DNA of 8,601 nt. Origin: Natrialbaceae archaeon Tc-Br11_E2g1. Lineage in GTDB: Archaea > Halobacteriota > Halobacteria > Halobacteriales > Natrialbaceae. The stretch spans positions 1 through 8,601 of the forward strand of contig LKNC01000105.1 of the NCBI GenBank assembly GCA_001564255.1, written 5' to 3'. Below are positions 1 through 6,350 of this stretch, piece by piece. The translations under genes and the position numbers were made by a program. Each line of letters opens with the position of its first letter. Positions within the stretch are counted from its first letter, which is position 1. The notes beneath the pieces were generated by a model. That model searched no databases. It was not told the DNA's origin and saw only the letters and a program-made list of their open reading frames with translations.

Positions 1-96
1 CGAATCGACGTCTTTCGATAGCTCTGGGAGCCGTTTTTCCCGGTTGTACTCGATCGGATTGTTCAGTAGCGGATTGCGCTCTCTCTCGTCGCTCAT
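1..96 (-). CDS. N-terminal fragment of an unidentified protein, cut by the window edge
   Basis: An open frame begins with ATG at 96-94 and continues for 32 codons off the left edge. It encodes a hydrophilic, charged N-terminus starting MSDERERNPLLNNPIEY and ending in this window at KDVDS. There is no signal peptide, membrane segment or recognisable motif in the visible part, so I assign no function. The start is supported by AGGAG at 112-108, about 11 nt upstream, and by the absence of an alternative frame. It lies 66 bp downstream of the hydratase small subunit on the same strand. I see no stem with a T-run between them, so it may be the eighth gene of the same transcription unit. Its codons (AGA, CTA twice) are slightly less GC-biased than those of its neighbours. 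A transporter or a further catabolic enzyme would fit the context, but nothing visible decides this. Confidence 0.6.
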   Translation of the reverse strand, partial: MSDERERNPLLNNPIEYNREKRLPELSKDVDS

Positions 97-162
97 TATC
101 TGGTAGGCTCCTGTTTTTCCTGTCCGACTATCAATCTGTGGGTGAAATACACACGCAGGTCG

Positions 163-663
163 TCAGGCCGAATCCAGTTTCTTCCTCGTATACGGCTTGA
201 GTCCGCCCTCGTCGACGAGGTCCTGCAAGAACGGTGGGAGTGGCTCCGCGTCGTACGTCTCGTCCGTGTCGTGATTGTGAACCGTCCCGGCGTCGAGATC
301 GATCGAGACCTCCTCGCCGTCCTCGATGCGATCCGCCTCGGGGCAGATCATCACCGGGAGCCCGAGGTTGATCGCGTTCCGAAAGAAGATCCGGGCGAAC
401 GACCGGGCGACCACGGCGTCGACTCCAGCGCCGATCAGCGACAGCGGGGCGTGCTCGCGCGAGGAGCCGCCGCCGAAGTTCTTCCCCGCGACCACGAACT
501 CGCCGGAGTCGACGTTCGCCGAGAACTCGGGACGCAGGTCGTTGAACGCGTGGGTCGCGAGCTCCTCCGGGTCGGTCGAGACGATAAACCTCGAGGGCGT
601 GATCTGGTCGGTGTCGACGTCGTCGCCGAAAACCCAGGCACGTCCGGGTTCCTCGAGGCTCAT
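163..663 (-). CDS. isopropylmalate dehydratase-type hydro-lyase, small subunit (LeuD-like)
   Basis: This is the swivelling-domain subunit of an aconitase-superfamily hydro-lyase, 166 aa, the usual length for the archaeal LeuD/HacB group. Visible motifs are GDDVDTD (13-19), the substrate-contact loop SRFIVST (24-30), the catalytic Ser-Arg-Glu segment NFGGGSSREHAP (62-73) and SFARIFFRNAINLGL (88-102). In the family this subunit contributes the Ser/Arg/Glu residues that complete the Fe-S active site of the large subunit. The loop that reads YLRT in homoaconitase-type proteins here reads FIVS without the Arg, so a smaller or less acidic substrate than cis-homoaconitate is likely. ATG at 663 overlaps the large subunit's TGA as ATGA, implying translational coupling. 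A GGGGTGGTCC stretch upstream resembles a Shine-Dalgarno. I infer a catabolic role (hydration of citraconate, dimethylmaleate or maleate) rather than leucine synthesis, because no leuA or leuB is adjacent. Family certain, substrate unknown. Confidence 0.93.
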   Translation of the reverse strand: MSLEEPGRAWVFGDDVDTDQITPSRFIVSTDPEELATHAFNDLRPEFSANVDSGEFVVAGKNFGGGSSREHAPLSLIGAGVDAVVARSFARIFFRNAINLGLPVMICPEADRIEDGEEVSIDLDAGTVHNHDTDETYDAEPLPPFLQDLVDEGGLKPYTRKKLDSA

Positions 664-1979
664 CGGACCACCCCGGGGTCAGCAGTGGCATGGTCGTCGT
701 ACCTGTCGGTCCCGATCTCGCGTGGGTCGGTGATCTCACCGTACAGCGCCGTCGCCGCCGCGGTCGCGGGACTGGCGAGGTAGACGCGGCTGTCCATCGA
801 CCCCTCCCGGCCCGGGAAGTTGCGGTTGGCCGTCGCCAGACAGACGTCGTCGTCGCCGAGAACGCCCTGGTGGTAGCCCGCACAGGGACCACAGCCGGCA
901 CTCTGGAAGGTCCCACCGGCGGCGACGATCGTCCCGAGGACGCCGGTCTCGAGGCACTTCTCGTAGACCGCCCCCGACGCGGGGACGACGATCAGCCTGG
1001 TTCCGGGGGCGATCTGTTCGCCCGCCAGAGCGTCGGCGACGATCCGAATGTCCTCGTAGCGGCCGTTCGTACAGGTCCCGACGAACACCTGATCGACGTC
1101 GGTCCCGACCACGTCGTCGACGTCGACGGCGTTCTCGGGGTTCGACGGCTTTGCGACCTGTGGCGCGAGGTCGCTTCCCTCGTAGGTGTAGACGGCCTCG
1201 TAGGTCGCGTCGTCGTCGGAGGCCAGGTCGGGATCGATCGACGTCTCGAGACCGGCCTGGTGCTCGAGGTAGTCGACGACCCGTTCGTCGGGTTCGACGA
1301 TGCCGGCTTTCCCGCCCATCTCGATGGCCATGTTCGCGAGGACGAGTCGCTGGTGGATCGGGAGGTCGCCGACCGCGGAGCCGGCGTACTCGGCGGTCAT
1401 GTAGGTCCCACCGTCGAAGCCGACGTCGCCGATGAACCGCAGGATGAGGTCTTTCGCGTAGACGCCATCGGGGAGGTCACCGTGGACCTCGAATCGGAGC
1501 GTCTCGGGGACGCGAAACCACAACTCGCCCGTCGCGAACGTCGTTCCGAGGTCTGTCGAGCCGACGCCGGTGCCGAACGCGCCGAGACCGCCGTAGGTCG
1601 TCGAGTGTGAGTCCGCGCCGACGACGAGGTCGCCGGGTTCGACGAACCCCTCCTCGATCATCACCTGGTGGCAGATGCCGTCGTTGATCTCGTACTGGTG
1701 TGCGCCGTACTCCTCGGCGAACTCCCTGACGACGTTGTGGTTGTTCGCTGCCTTCACGCCGTCGGCCGGCGCGTGGTGGTCGAGCGTGAAGACGGTACTA
1801 TCCGGGGCGGCCAGTTCGCGGTCCTCACCGGTGACGTCCTCGAACGCCTCGACCGCGAGCGGTCCGGTCACGTCGTGGGCGATCACCTCGTCGACCCGTG
1901 CTTCGACGTACTCGCCCGCGCTGACGTCCGTCCCGGACTTCTCCGAGAGGATCTTTTCCGTTATCGTTTTTCCAGTCAT
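660..1979 (-). CDS. isopropylmalate dehydratase-type hydro-lyase, large Fe-S subunit (LeuC-like)
   Basis: This is the catalytic large subunit of an aconitase-superfamily dehydratase, 439 aa, a little longer than typical archaeal LeuC/HacA because of an acidic C-terminal tail (about 420-439). The three cysteines for the [4Fe-4S] cluster are visible: Cys303 in VGTCTNGR, and Cys363 and Cys366 in GCGPCAG. Other family signatures are LDHHAPADG (66-74), GADSHSTTYGGLGAFGTGVG (121-140), NRNFPGREGS (385-394) and YLASPATAAATALYGEITDP (400-419). With the small subunit it would add or remove water on a cis-unsaturated diacid. Related enzymes act on isopropylmaleate, citraconate, maleate or 2,3-dimethylmaleate, and sequence alone does not separate these. 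The ATG at 1979 gives the normal N-terminus (MTGKTITEKIL). It follows the lyase stop by 30 bp without a clear Shine-Dalgarno and overlaps the small subunit start by 4 nt. The Fe-S cluster should be oxygen-sensitive and cytoplasmic. Confidence 0.94.
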   Translation of the reverse strand: MTGKTITEKILSEKSGTDVSAGEYVEARVDEVIAHDVTGPLAVEAFEDVTGEDRELAAPDSTVFTLDHHAPADGVKAANNHNVVREFAEEYGAHQYEINDGICHQVMIEEGFVEPGDLVVGADSHSTTYGGLGAFGTGVGSTDLGTTFATGELWFRVPETLRFEVHGDLPDGVYAKDLILRFIGDVGFDGGTYMTAEYAGSAVGDLPIHQRLVLANMAIEMGGKAGIVEPDERVVDYLEHQAGLETSIDPDLASDDDATYEAVYTYEGSDLAPQVAKPSNPENAVDVDDVVGTDVDQVFVGTCTNGRYEDIRIVADALAGEQIAPGTRLIVVPASGAVYEKCLETGVLGTIVAAGGTFQSAGCGPCAGYHQGVLGDDDVCLATANRNFPGREGSMDSRVYLASPATAAATALYGEITDPREIGTDRYDDHATADPGVVR

Positions 1980-2009
1980 TGGTATCGTCCGTATCGTCTC
2001 AGTCGTCGT

Positions 2010-2954
2010 TCAGTCGTTCGTCTCCCCATCCGCCGTCTCGAGGACCTGTGCTCTCGTCCCACCCATCAGGGCGTGACTCGGCGTCCCGAGCTCGAGGTCC
2101 TCGGCGACGTCACCGGCGACCTCGAGCAGTCGGTCGAAGTCGACGGCGGTTTCGATGCCCATGTCCGAGAGCATATTGACGAGGTCCTCCGTCGGGGTGT
2201 TCCCCACGTCGCCGAGGCCACCGGGCAGGATCGTCCCCCCACCGAGACCACAGACCGACGCGTCGAAGCGGTCGACGCCGGCGTGCATCGCCGCGAGCGT
2301 GTTGGCGAGGCTCATCCCGTTGGTGTCGTGGAGGTGGAGTCCGACGTCGGCGTCGGGATGGCGGTCGAACACCTCGGTGAGCATGGCGATGACCTGTCGC
2401 GGATCGGCCATCCCCATCGTCGTCGCGAGGGTGACCTCGTCGACGCCGGCCTCGAGGACGCGGGAGACGACCTCGAGTGTCCGTTCCTGGGGGATTTCGC
2501 CCTCGTAGGGACAGAAGAAACTCGTGCCGAGACCGGCCTCGACCTCGACGTCGGTCCCGGCGGCGAGGTCGACGATGGCGTCGATCTCCGCTAAATTTTC
2601 CTCGAGGCTCATCCCCTGGTTTTTCTCGCGGTAGGCGTCGCTGATGACGACCAAGGCGTTTACCTTGTCCACGTCGGCCTCGAGGGCCCGCTCCATTCCG
2701 ATCGTATTCGGCACGAGTGCCCGGTAGCAGACGTCTTCGTGGCGTTCGATCCGTTCTGCGACCTCGCCTGCATCGCGCAGACTCGGCACCGCCTTCGGAT
2801 GGGTAAAGGAGGTGAACTCGATCTCGTCGACGCCGGTCTGTGAGAGCGCATCGATCAGCGCCACTTTCTCCCCGGTCGGGATGAACTCGGGGTACCGCTG
2901 GAAGCCGTCGCGTGGGAGCATCTCGACGATCGTCGCCGAGTCGGGCAGATCCAT
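2010..2954 (-). CDS. HMG-CoA lyase-like acyl-CoA lyase (DRE-TIM barrel) with altered catalytic loop
   Basis: A 314-aa TIM-barrel lyase of the HMG-CoA lyase / pyruvate carboxyltransferase-like family, of normal length. The N-terminal VEMLPRDGFQ (10-19) carries the Arg-Asp pair (R15, D16). TSFTHPKAVP (48-57), SFFCPYEGEIP (145-155) and the metal-binding HLHDTNGM (H207, H209) align with HMG-CoA lyase. In that enzyme the loop GLGGCPYA supplies the catalytic Cys; here it reads GLGGGTILPGGLGDVGNTPT (236-255), so Gly240 replaces Cys. A different Cys (C235) sits five residues earlier. The start at 2954 is preferred over the frame's upstream extension to 3269 because that extension is Arg/Pro/Gly-rich shadow sequence, GGGGGTGATC lies just upstream, and the TGATG junction overlaps the CoA-transferase stop by 1 nt. 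From context I infer cleavage of a citramalyl-CoA- or dimethylmalyl-CoA-like tertiary alcohol to pyruvate plus acyl-CoA. True HMG-CoA lyase activity is possible but less favoured. Confidence 0.88.
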   Translation of the reverse strand: MDLPDSATIVEMLPRDGFQRYPEFIPTGEKVALIDALSQTGVDEIEFTSFTHPKAVPSLRDAGEVAERIERHEDVCYRALVPNTIGMERALEADVDKVNALVVISDAYREKNQGMSLEENLAEIDAIVDLAAGTDVEVEAGLGTSFFCPYEGEIPQERTLEVVSRVLEAGVDEVTLATTMGMADPRQVIAMLTEVFDRHPDADVGLHLHDTNGMSLANTLAAMHAGVDRFDASVCGLGGGTILPGGLGDVGNTPTEDLVNMLSDMGIETAVDFDRLLEVAGDVAEDLELGTPSHALMGGTRAQVLETADGETND

Positions 2955-4159
2955 CAGATCACCCCCGCCGCGTCGAGGTCGGAGAGGAGGGCCTCGTCGT
3001 AGCCGAGGTGGTCGCCGAAGACCTCCTCGTTGTGTGCGCCGAGGTCCGGGCCGAGGTACTCGACCTCGCCCGGGGTCTCGCTGAACTTGGGGATCGTGTT
3101 CTGGACGGCGGCCTCGCCGAGGTCGTCGTCCTCGACGTGGACGACCGCGTCCCGTGCCCGGTAGTGTTCGTCCTCGAGGATGTCCGCGACGTTGTACACC
3201 GGCGCGATGGTCGCGTCGTGGGCCTCGAAGGTCTCGAGGATCTCCTCGCGGGTGTGGTCTGCCATCCACTCCTGGATGATCGCGTCGAGTTCCTCGACGT
3301 TCTCGAGGCGGCTCTCGTTGTCGACAAAGCGCGGATCGTCTTTCAGGTCAGGCCGGCCGATCGCCTCGAACGTGCGCATCGCAAGCGGCTGGGCGCTCGC
3401 GGCGAGTGCGACCGAGCGGTCGTCTTCGGTCCGGTAGACGTTCCGGGGTGCGGAGGACGTCGAGCGGTTCCCGGAGCGACGGGCGATTTCGCCGGTCTGG
3501 TCGTAGGAAAGCGGGAACGGGCCGATCAGGTTGAAGATCGGTTCGATCAGGCTGACGTCGACGACCTGGCCGCTGCCGCCGTTGACGTCGCGGTGATAGA
3601 GGGCGAACATCACCGAGAACGTGGCGTACAGTGCGGCGATGTTGTCGGCCAGGCCGGTCGGCGGGAGCAGTGGCTCCCGGTCCTCGAAGCCGTTGACGTA
3701 GGCGAAACCGCTCATCGCCTCGGCGAGTGTGCCGAAACCGGGCTTTTCGGCGTAGGGGCCAGTCTGGCCGAACCCGGACATCCGTAACATGACGAGGTCG
3801 GGGTTTTCCTCGGAGAGGGTCTCCCAGCCGAGGTTCCACCGTTCTAGCGTGCCGGGACGGAAGTTCTCGATGAGCACGTCGGCTTCCGAGATGAGGTCAC
3901 AGAAGACGGTTGCGCCGCGTTCATCGGAGATGTCGAGCGTGACCGAGCGTTTGTTCCGGCTCAGGTACTTGTGCCACATTCCGATGCCGTCTTTCTGGGT
4001 CCCGAAGTTTCTGATGTGATCGCCGTGTTCGGGATGTTCGATCTTGATCACGTCCGCGCCGAAATCGGCGAGAAAGCGGCCGACAGTCGGCCCGGAGATC
4101 ATCGATCCGGCTTCGACTACAGTGAGTCCGTCGAGTGGACCCGGATTTTCGTCTGACAT
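2954..4159 (-). CDS. class III CoA-transferase (CaiB/BaiF, formyl-CoA transferase family)
   Basis: A 401-aa cytoplasmic family III CoA-transferase, full length. Family segments in order are LDGLTVVEAGSMISGP (9-24), ADFGADVIKIEHPEHGD (31-47), LSRNKRSVTLDI (66-77), ADVLIENFRPGT (93-104) and the nucleophile region TGLADN, in which Asp172 matches the catalytic Asp169 of Oxalobacter formyl-CoA transferase. These are followed by GSGQVVDVSL (195-204) and the C-terminal IAPVYNVADILEDEH (318-332). Members move CoA between a donor thioester such as succinyl-CoA and a carboxylic acid. Known acceptors include carnitine, oxalate, mesaconate, citramalate and benzylsuccinate. The gene precedes the acyl-CoA lyase by a 1-nt stop/start overlap, so it probably makes the thioester that the lyase cleaves. 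A hydroxy-diacid acceptor formed by the hydratase downstream is the best guess. The ATG at 4159 gives the usual N-terminus, and no Shine-Dalgarno is evident in the 50-bp gap before it. Confidence 0.92.
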   Translation of the reverse strand: MSDENPGPLDGLTVVEAGSMISGPTVGRFLADFGADVIKIEHPEHGDHIRNFGTQKDGIGMWHKYLSRNKRSVTLDISDERGATVFCDLISEADVLIENFRPGTLERWNLGWETLSEENPDLVMLRMSGFGQTGPYAEKPGFGTLAEAMSGFAYVNGFEDREPLLPPTGLADNIAALYATFSVMFALYHRDVNGGSGQVVDVSLIEPIFNLIGPFPLSYDQTGEIARRSGNRSTSSAPRNVYRTEDDRSVALAASAQPLAMRTFEAIGRPDLKDDPRFVDNESRLENVEELDAIIQEWMADHTREEILETFEAHDATIAPVYNVADILEDEHYRARDAVVHVEDDDLGEAAVQNTIPKFSETPGEVEYLGPDLGAHNEEVFGDHLGYDEALLSDLDAAGVI

Positions 4160-4209
4160 TGTAGGTTCGGTGATAGTAGTTGTGAGGTCGGTGGGCGTCG
4201 GTGGCCGCG

Positions 4210-5601
4210 TTACACCGGCCGATCGACGTGCGTTCCCGATCCCGGATCGGCGAGGACGTCGCCGTCCGCGTAGGCGACCTCGCCGCCGACGATCGTGTGT
4301 GTCGGCCAGCCGGTGACTTCTCGACCCTCGTAGATCGAGTAATCAGCCACACTTTGTAGCAGTTGCGGTGTGACCGTCTTCGTCTCGTCGAGATCGACGA
4401 CGGCGAGGTCGGCGTCGCTGCCGACCCGGATCGTCCCCTTTTTCGGGTAGAGGTTCCAGGCTTTCGCGGTGTTCGTACTCGTCACCTCGACCGCCCGCTC
4501 GAGGCTGATCCGGCCCTCGTTGACCCCCTCAGAGAGGATCAAAGGGAGCATCGTCGCCGTCGACGGGAAGCCGAGTTTGCTCTCGCGGATGGTGTCGCCG
4601 ATCTTCTCGTCGGTCGTGTTCGCACAGTGGTCGGTCCCGATACAGGAGATGGTTCCGTCGGCGAGACGTTCCCAAAGGGTCTCCTGGTCCGCCTCGCTCC
4701 GAACGGGTGGGTTGACCTTCATTCGATCGTCACACTCCTCGGTCGTCAACGCGAGGTAGTGCGTACAGGTCTCGCCTGTCACGTCGTATCCCGCCTCCTG
4801 GAGGGTGGCGAGCTCGTCGGCGGTCCGGCCGGCGCTGACGTGGACGGCGTAGAAGCTGTCGTCGTAGTCGTGCTGGCGGGCGAGACTCGCCCCGGCGACC
4901 AGACTCTGGGTTTCGGCGTAGTCGGGGAACTCCTCGACGAAGACGCTGTAGTCTTCCTCCGGGGCGTCGTCGTCGGCTTCGGTCTCGATGTAGGGGTTCC
5001 CGCCCGCGAGGGCGTTCGTGATCTCGACGTTCTCGGAGTGATAGCCGAGGGTCGTCGGCACGTCCTGGGCGGCGAGTGTCCCGATAAAGGCGTCCCCGAA
5101 GTCATCACGCATCTCACAGTCGACGCCGAACTTCTCGGCGGCGGCGTACTTGTAGTTCATGTACCACTTGAACGTGGTGATCCCGAGGTCGTCGACGATC
5201 GTCGGGATCTCCTCGACGTGCTCGAACGAGAGCAGGCCAAGCGAGAAAAAGTAATCGTGGCGGTAGTTCGCCTCCGCCGCCTCGAAGTACTCGTCCATGA
5301 TCTCCTCGTACGATCCCGGTCGCCGGAAGAAGTTCCCGGTGGTCGTAACGCCGCCGACCAGATCGGATCGGCTCTCGGTGTCGGCGTCCTCGGCGAGGCT
5401 GTTGTAGATCCCGTGGTGGGTGTGGGGATCGATCGCACCCGGCAGCACGTGCGTTCCGTCCGCGTCGACCGACTGCTCGCCCTCGAGGGTCCCCCGCCTG
5501 CCGATCGCCGCGATGACCCCGTCTTCGGCCGCGACGTCCGCCTCGAGCAACCCGTCCTCGGTGACGAGCGTGCCCCCGGTGATCACGAGGTCGTAGCTCA
5601 T
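4210..5601 (-). CDS. dihydropyrimidinase/hydantoinase-type cyclic amidohydrolase
   Basis: A 463-aa amidohydrolase-superfamily enzyme, standard length for dihydropyrimidinase and hydantoinase. The full binuclear metal site is visible: His60 and His62 (DPHTH), the Lys151 expected to be carbamylated (FKWYMNYK), His188 (GYHSEN), His254 (YAVHVSAG) and Asp324 (IGTDHC). The dihydropyrimidinase signatures TCTHYLALT (278-286) and MKVNPPVRSEADQE (294-307) are present. Such enzymes hydrolyse the cyclic amide bond of dihydropyrimidines, hydantoins or cyclic imides (imidase activity, giving half-amides). An acidic insertion (about 206-218) fits a halophile. The ATG at 5601 overlaps the amidohydrolase stop as ATGA, with GGGTGAGG upstream. 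Because no dihydropyrimidine dehydrogenase or nitrilase-type beta-ureidopropionase is nearby, ordinary pyrimidine reduction is not supported. I infer ring opening of a cyclic imide or ureide whose product goes to the coupled amidohydrolase. Family sure, substrate open. Confidence 0.92.
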   Translation of the reverse strand: MSYDLVITGGTLVTEDGLLEADVAAEDGVIAAIGRRGTLEGEQSVDADGTHVLPGAIDPHTHHGIYNSLAEDADTESRSDLVGGVTTTGNFFRRPGSYEEIMDEYFEAAEANYRHDYFFSLGLLSFEHVEEIPTIVDDLGITTFKWYMNYKYAAAEKFGVDCEMRDDFGDAFIGTLAAQDVPTTLGYHSENVEITNALAGGNPYIETEADDDAPEEDYSVFVEEFPDYAETQSLVAGASLARQHDYDDSFYAVHVSAGRTADELATLQEAGYDVTGETCTHYLALTTEECDDRMKVNPPVRSEADQETLWERLADGTISCIGTDHCANTTDEKIGDTIRESKLGFPSTATMLPLILSEGVNEGRISLERAVEVTSTNTAKAWNLYPKKGTIRVGSDADLAVVDLDETKTVTPQLLQSVADYSIYEGREVTGWPTHTIVGGEVAYADGDVLADPGSGTHVDRPV

Positions 5602-6269
5602 ACGCCCTCACCCACGCTCTCGAGGTACTCCTCGGCCGCGTCGGTCTCGAGCACTTCGGCGTATTTCATCCACAGATCGAGCAAGCCGACCTTGTGGGAG
5701 GCCTCGATCCGGTCGAACAGACACTCCTGGGGGAGCACGACGTTGAACCCGTGTTGCTGGGCGTCGACCGTCGTCGCCCGGACACACCCGCTCGTCGAGT
5801 TGCCGACGATCACGAGCGTGTCGACGCCGTCTCCCACCAGCCGCGAGAGCAGGTCGGTTCCGTAGAACGCGCTCGCGTAGGTCTTGTCGATGACGGACTC
5901 ACCGTCCCGTGGGGCGATCTCGTCGACGATCGCGAGGTCCTCGTGGTCGGGATCGTCGTAGCTGCTCGGAACGACCCGCGTGTACGCGACGGGGACGTCG
6001 TTCTCGCGGGCGACCTCGAGGAACGGGGCGATCCGGTCGACGGCGCTCCAGGCGATCTCGCCCATCGCCGTCCGGTACTCCTCGATCGCCTCGAGGATCG
6101 GAACGTCCTCGCCGACGGTGAGCCGCTGGACGTCGATGACCAGTACCAGCGGGTTCTCCCCGAGTCCACGGGAGTCCCACGAGGACGCGCCGCCCTCGTC
6201 GTATCCGGCCTTTTCGATGACTCGCTTGTCCCGTTCGGAAAGCAGATCCTCCCAAATTCGGTCTACCAT
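5598..6269 (-). CDS. isochorismatase-family cysteine amidohydrolase (N-carbamoylsarcosine/maleamate amidase-like)
   Basis: A 223-aa cysteine hydrolase of the isochorismatase-like fold. Counting from the alternative start at 6281 (227 aa), the catalytic triad is Asp50 (LVLVIDVQ), Lys133 (IDKTYASAF) and Cys166 (STSGCVRATT). The N-terminal helix with WEDLLSERDKRVIEKAGY followed by GLGENPLVLVIDVQ resembles N-carbamoylsarcosine amidohydrolase more than short nicotinamidases. Family members release ammonia from carbamoyl or half-amide substrates (N-carbamoylsarcosine, maleamate, ureidoacrylate). I place the start at 6269 because a TTTATA box at 6300-6295 would put transcription start near 6270, giving a leaderless mRNA; the in-frame ATG at 6281 would add MTHG. 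The gene overlaps the cyclic amidohydrolase by ATGA. This pairing suggests that it hydrolyses the ring-opened half-amide. The reaction is deamidation or decarbamoylation, and the exact substrate is not deducible from the sequence. Confidence 0.9.
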   Translation of the reverse strand: MVDRIWEDLLSERDKRVIEKAGYDEGGASSWDSRGLGENPLVLVIDVQRLTVGEDVPILEAIEEYRTAMGEIAWSAVDRIAPFLEVARENDVPVAYTRVVPSSYDDPDHEDLAIVDEIAPRDGESVIDKTYASAFYGTDLLSRLVGDGVDTLVIVGNSTSGCVRATTVDAQQHGFNVVLPQECLFDRIEASHKVGLLDLWMKYAEVLETDAAEEYLESVGEGV

Positions 6270-6294
6270 ACCGTGTGTCATGTGATCGAATACG

Positions 6295-6305
6295 TATAAA
6301 CCTGC
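6295..6305 (-). promoter_or_regulatory. TATA box of a probable internal promoter before the amidohydrolase genes
   Basis: Reading the minus strand, GCAGGTTTATACG contains TTTATA at 6300-6295, matching the haloarchaeal TATA element. With the usual spacing (first T near -30) transcription would begin near 6270, one base before the ATG at 6269. This suggests leaderless expression of the amidohydrolase-to-hydratase part, separate from the flavoprotein promoter. The 69-bp gap between the two genes holds no other feature I can support. Confidence 0.5.
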
Positions 6306-6350
6306 GTACTCTTCTACGCTCGCTGATGTGTCAGTGAGTGTCCGGGCCGA

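Noticed and set aside
111..120. T-run on the plus strand between the partial gene and the hydratase small subunit
   Set aside because: The flanking genes are on the minus strand, where this is an A-run, so it is not a terminator for them. No plus-strand gene ends there.
728..741. Inverted repeat CGGTGA-TC-TCACCG
   Set aside because: It lies inside the hydratase large subunit coding sequence (near GEITDP) and is explained by codon content, with no promoter context.
690..1610. Plus-strand open frames opposite the hydratase large subunit and lyase (also 1668-2594 and 2912-3787)
   Set aside because: No recognisable domain, composition typical of reverse-frame translation, and the opposite strand encodes well-conserved proteins.
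163..1979. Assignment of the two hydratase subunits to leucine biosynthesis (leuC, leuD)
   Set aside because: Neither isopropylmalate synthase nor isopropylmalate dehydrogenase is adjacent. The genes sit in a cluster of catabolic chemistries, so I kept the family name but gave no leu symbol.
2955..3269. N-terminal extension of the lyase by 105 residues
   Set aside because: The extension is Arg/Gly/Pro-rich antisense-like sequence inside the CoA-transferase gene. The family N-terminus and a GGTGATC element support the start at 2954.
4363..5865. A 500-codon plus-strand open frame opposite the cyclic amidohydrolase and amidohydrolase
   Set aside because: It is Arg/Asp/Val/Gly-rich without any family motif and lies antisense to two genes with full catalytic signatures. 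Long antisense frames are expected in GC-rich haloarchaeal DNA.
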